A stretch of 14,364 nt of DNA from an uncultured Lachnospiraceae bacterium. GTDB taxonomy: Bacteria > Bacillota_A > Clostridia > Lachnospirales > Lachnospiraceae. Below, in pieces: positions 13,676-14,364 of the stretch (position 1 is the stretch's first letter; every line of letters begins with the position of its first letter). The DNA is taken from positions 16,628 to 30,991 of the forward strand of contig CAJUFW010000018.1 in assembly GCA_910585655.1 (NCBI GenBank), written 5' to 3'. Under the pieces are notes generated by a model that had not been told where the DNA came from, ran no database searches, and saw only the letters and a program-made list of their open reading frames with translations. The position numbers and the translations under genes are program-made.

Positions 13676-13758
13676 CTATCTACTGAAATAGAAAAAGAGG
13701 CTTAACTGCAAGATTAGTAAAATACCATCTTGTTGCTAATCCTCTCTTTCCTAGATAG
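13676..13758 (-). terminator. Nested imperfect inverted repeat, candidate terminator of the Rpn gene
   Basis: Three arm pairs are nested. CTATCTA (13676-13682) pairs with TAGATAG (13752-13758). AAAAAGAGG (13692-13700) pairs with CCTCTCTTT (13741-13749, one G.U on the minus strand). GATTAG (13712-13717) pairs with CTAATC (13736-13741). The arms are separated by unpaired stretches. Read on the minus strand, the middle stem ends in CCTCTTTTTC, a reasonable terminator shape for transcription arriving from the Rpn gene. It could instead be the remains of a small mobile repeat. Confidence 0.5.
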
Positions 13759-13824
13759 TGCGTACCCCCGCTGTGTAAGCAAAGTATGAAACAATAAGCT
13801 ATATTTTTTTCAAATAGTTACTTT

Positions 13825-14364
13825 TTAAGGCTTCTTTTCTAACTTTGCCCTTACTGCCTCTACATCATTCTGGGAATAATTTGGCACCACCGAAGCAATT
13901 TCCTCTGGAGTATCTCCCCGTTTCAACATTCTAACCACCATTTGCTCTGTCAACTGTTCTGTCAACTGCTCTGCTTGCCTCTCAATTGCCTCTTGTTTCT
14001 CTTTCTCAAATCTCTTCGCTGCTTCCCGCAATGCCTCCTGTTTCTCTTCTTCAAAAATCATCGCTACCTGCGTCATTTCGATCGCCCTCCTTATTCGTTT
14101 CGCCGTTTCCCGATCCATAATTTTATCAGCAAATACCAACAACCCTGACAAAGCAAATACCTGCTGCTCTCGATTCTGAATCTGCGCGGCTAACCCCACA
14201 ACCTCTTTCAGCCTCTGCTCCTTCTCTTCTTTCTTCCGATAAGAAAGGGGCAGAATGATAAATATCTCCTGTATAAATCACCACCATCCGTAGCGTCGGA
14301 CATGGCTCGCCCTCTGTCTGATAGCGGTTGGCAATCCCGGTCAGGTAGTTCAAATACTTGACTT
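13825..14364 (-). pseudogene. Rpn-family recombination-promoting nuclease (PD-(D/E)XK), broken and cut by window edge
   Basis: Two frames carry successive parts of one protein. From the right edge to about 14257 one frame reads KYLNYLTGIANRYQTEGE and then CPTLRMVVIYTGDIY. The next frame, from about 14265 to the stop at 13825, reads FIILPLSYRKKEEKEQRLKE and continues VVGLAAQIQNREQQVFALSG to a charged C-terminal helix with a duplicated EQLT. In intact relatives these parts are separated by roughly 40-50 residues and lie in one frame. An out-of-frame internal deletion therefore seems to have fused them, with the junction at ATTTATC (plus-strand 14257-14263). The N-terminal nuclease core lies outside the window. 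Rpn proteins are DNA nucleases that promote RecA-independent recombination and are often multicopy in gut Clostridia. The period-12 DNA repeat CTGTCAACTG at 13947 and 13959 encodes the EQLT duplication. Confidence 0.78.

Larger units (their letters stand above)
13415..13824. other. Non-coding stretch between phosphatase and Rpn remnant
   Basis: No credible gene was found here on either strand. The left third holds the phosphatase leader and promoter. The middle is AT-rich, with a small inverted repeat AAGCAAT (13621-13627) / ATTGCTT (13650-13656) and the near-palindrome TTTATATTATAAA just before it. The right third holds the nested inverted repeat listed separately. The string GGCTCTTTGTCA near 13557 resembles the tips of ISL3-type insertion sequences, but no partner end is visible. 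The region may be insertion-sequence debris. Confidence 0.5.

Noticed and set aside
1..14364. CRISPR arrays, tRNA or rRNA genes, phage attachment sites, complete insertion sequences
   Set aside because: I looked for regular repeats, cloverleaf-type sequences, transposase frames and paired terminal repeats and found none that hold up.

Overview
The window looks like chromosome of an anaerobic, spore-forming member of the Clostridia, most likely Lachnospiraceae-like. The reasons are the sporulation pair gpr-spoIIP divergent from rpsT (the arrangement known from Bacillus and Clostridia), a DUF5721-type protein, an orphan ECF-transporter S component, a rubredoxin, strong AGGAGG ribosome binding sites, and GC near 45-50% in the housekeeping genes. 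No rRNA, tRNA, CRISPR array or complete mobile element was seen.

Left part (1-5263): the C-terminal half of an M19 membrane dipeptidase ends at 545 and converges on a minus-strand series. In transcription order that series is gpr, spoIIP, an unrecognised 179-residue protein with its own promoter, an ECF S component, and a DUF308/HdeD-like membrane protein. rpsT runs the other way from a perfect TTGACA-N17-TATAAT promoter. It starts at UUG, has a structured leader and ends at a clear terminator.

Middle part (5292-11380): a HipA-fold kinase gene, AT-rich compared with its surroundings, is translationally coupled behind a MATE exporter. Upstream of these lies an operon of a DUF5721-type protein, a two-domain protein and a rubredoxin. 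The two-domain protein joins a complete UDP-glucose 4-epimerase (GalE) to a complete free-methionine-(R)-sulfoxide reductase (fRMsr, GAF fold); it is the most unusual gene here. A ZIP metal transporter diverges from this operon and overlaps tail-to-tail with an ArsC/YusI-type thioredoxin-fold protein.

Right part (11469-14364): a DUF4261 protein carrying an acidic coiled coil, a low-molecular-weight protein tyrosine phosphatase with its own promoter and terminator, and a roughly 400-base non-coding stretch with nested inverted repeats. The window ends in an Rpn-family (PD-(D/E)XK) nuclease gene that appears broken by an out-of-frame internal deletion.

No large new defence or biosynthetic system is visible. 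The best leads are the GalE-fRMsr fusion beside a rubredoxin, the MATE-coupled HipA-like kinase, the rpsT leader with its UUG start, and the decayed Rpn gene. All family calls come from reading motifs by eye; no database search was run.
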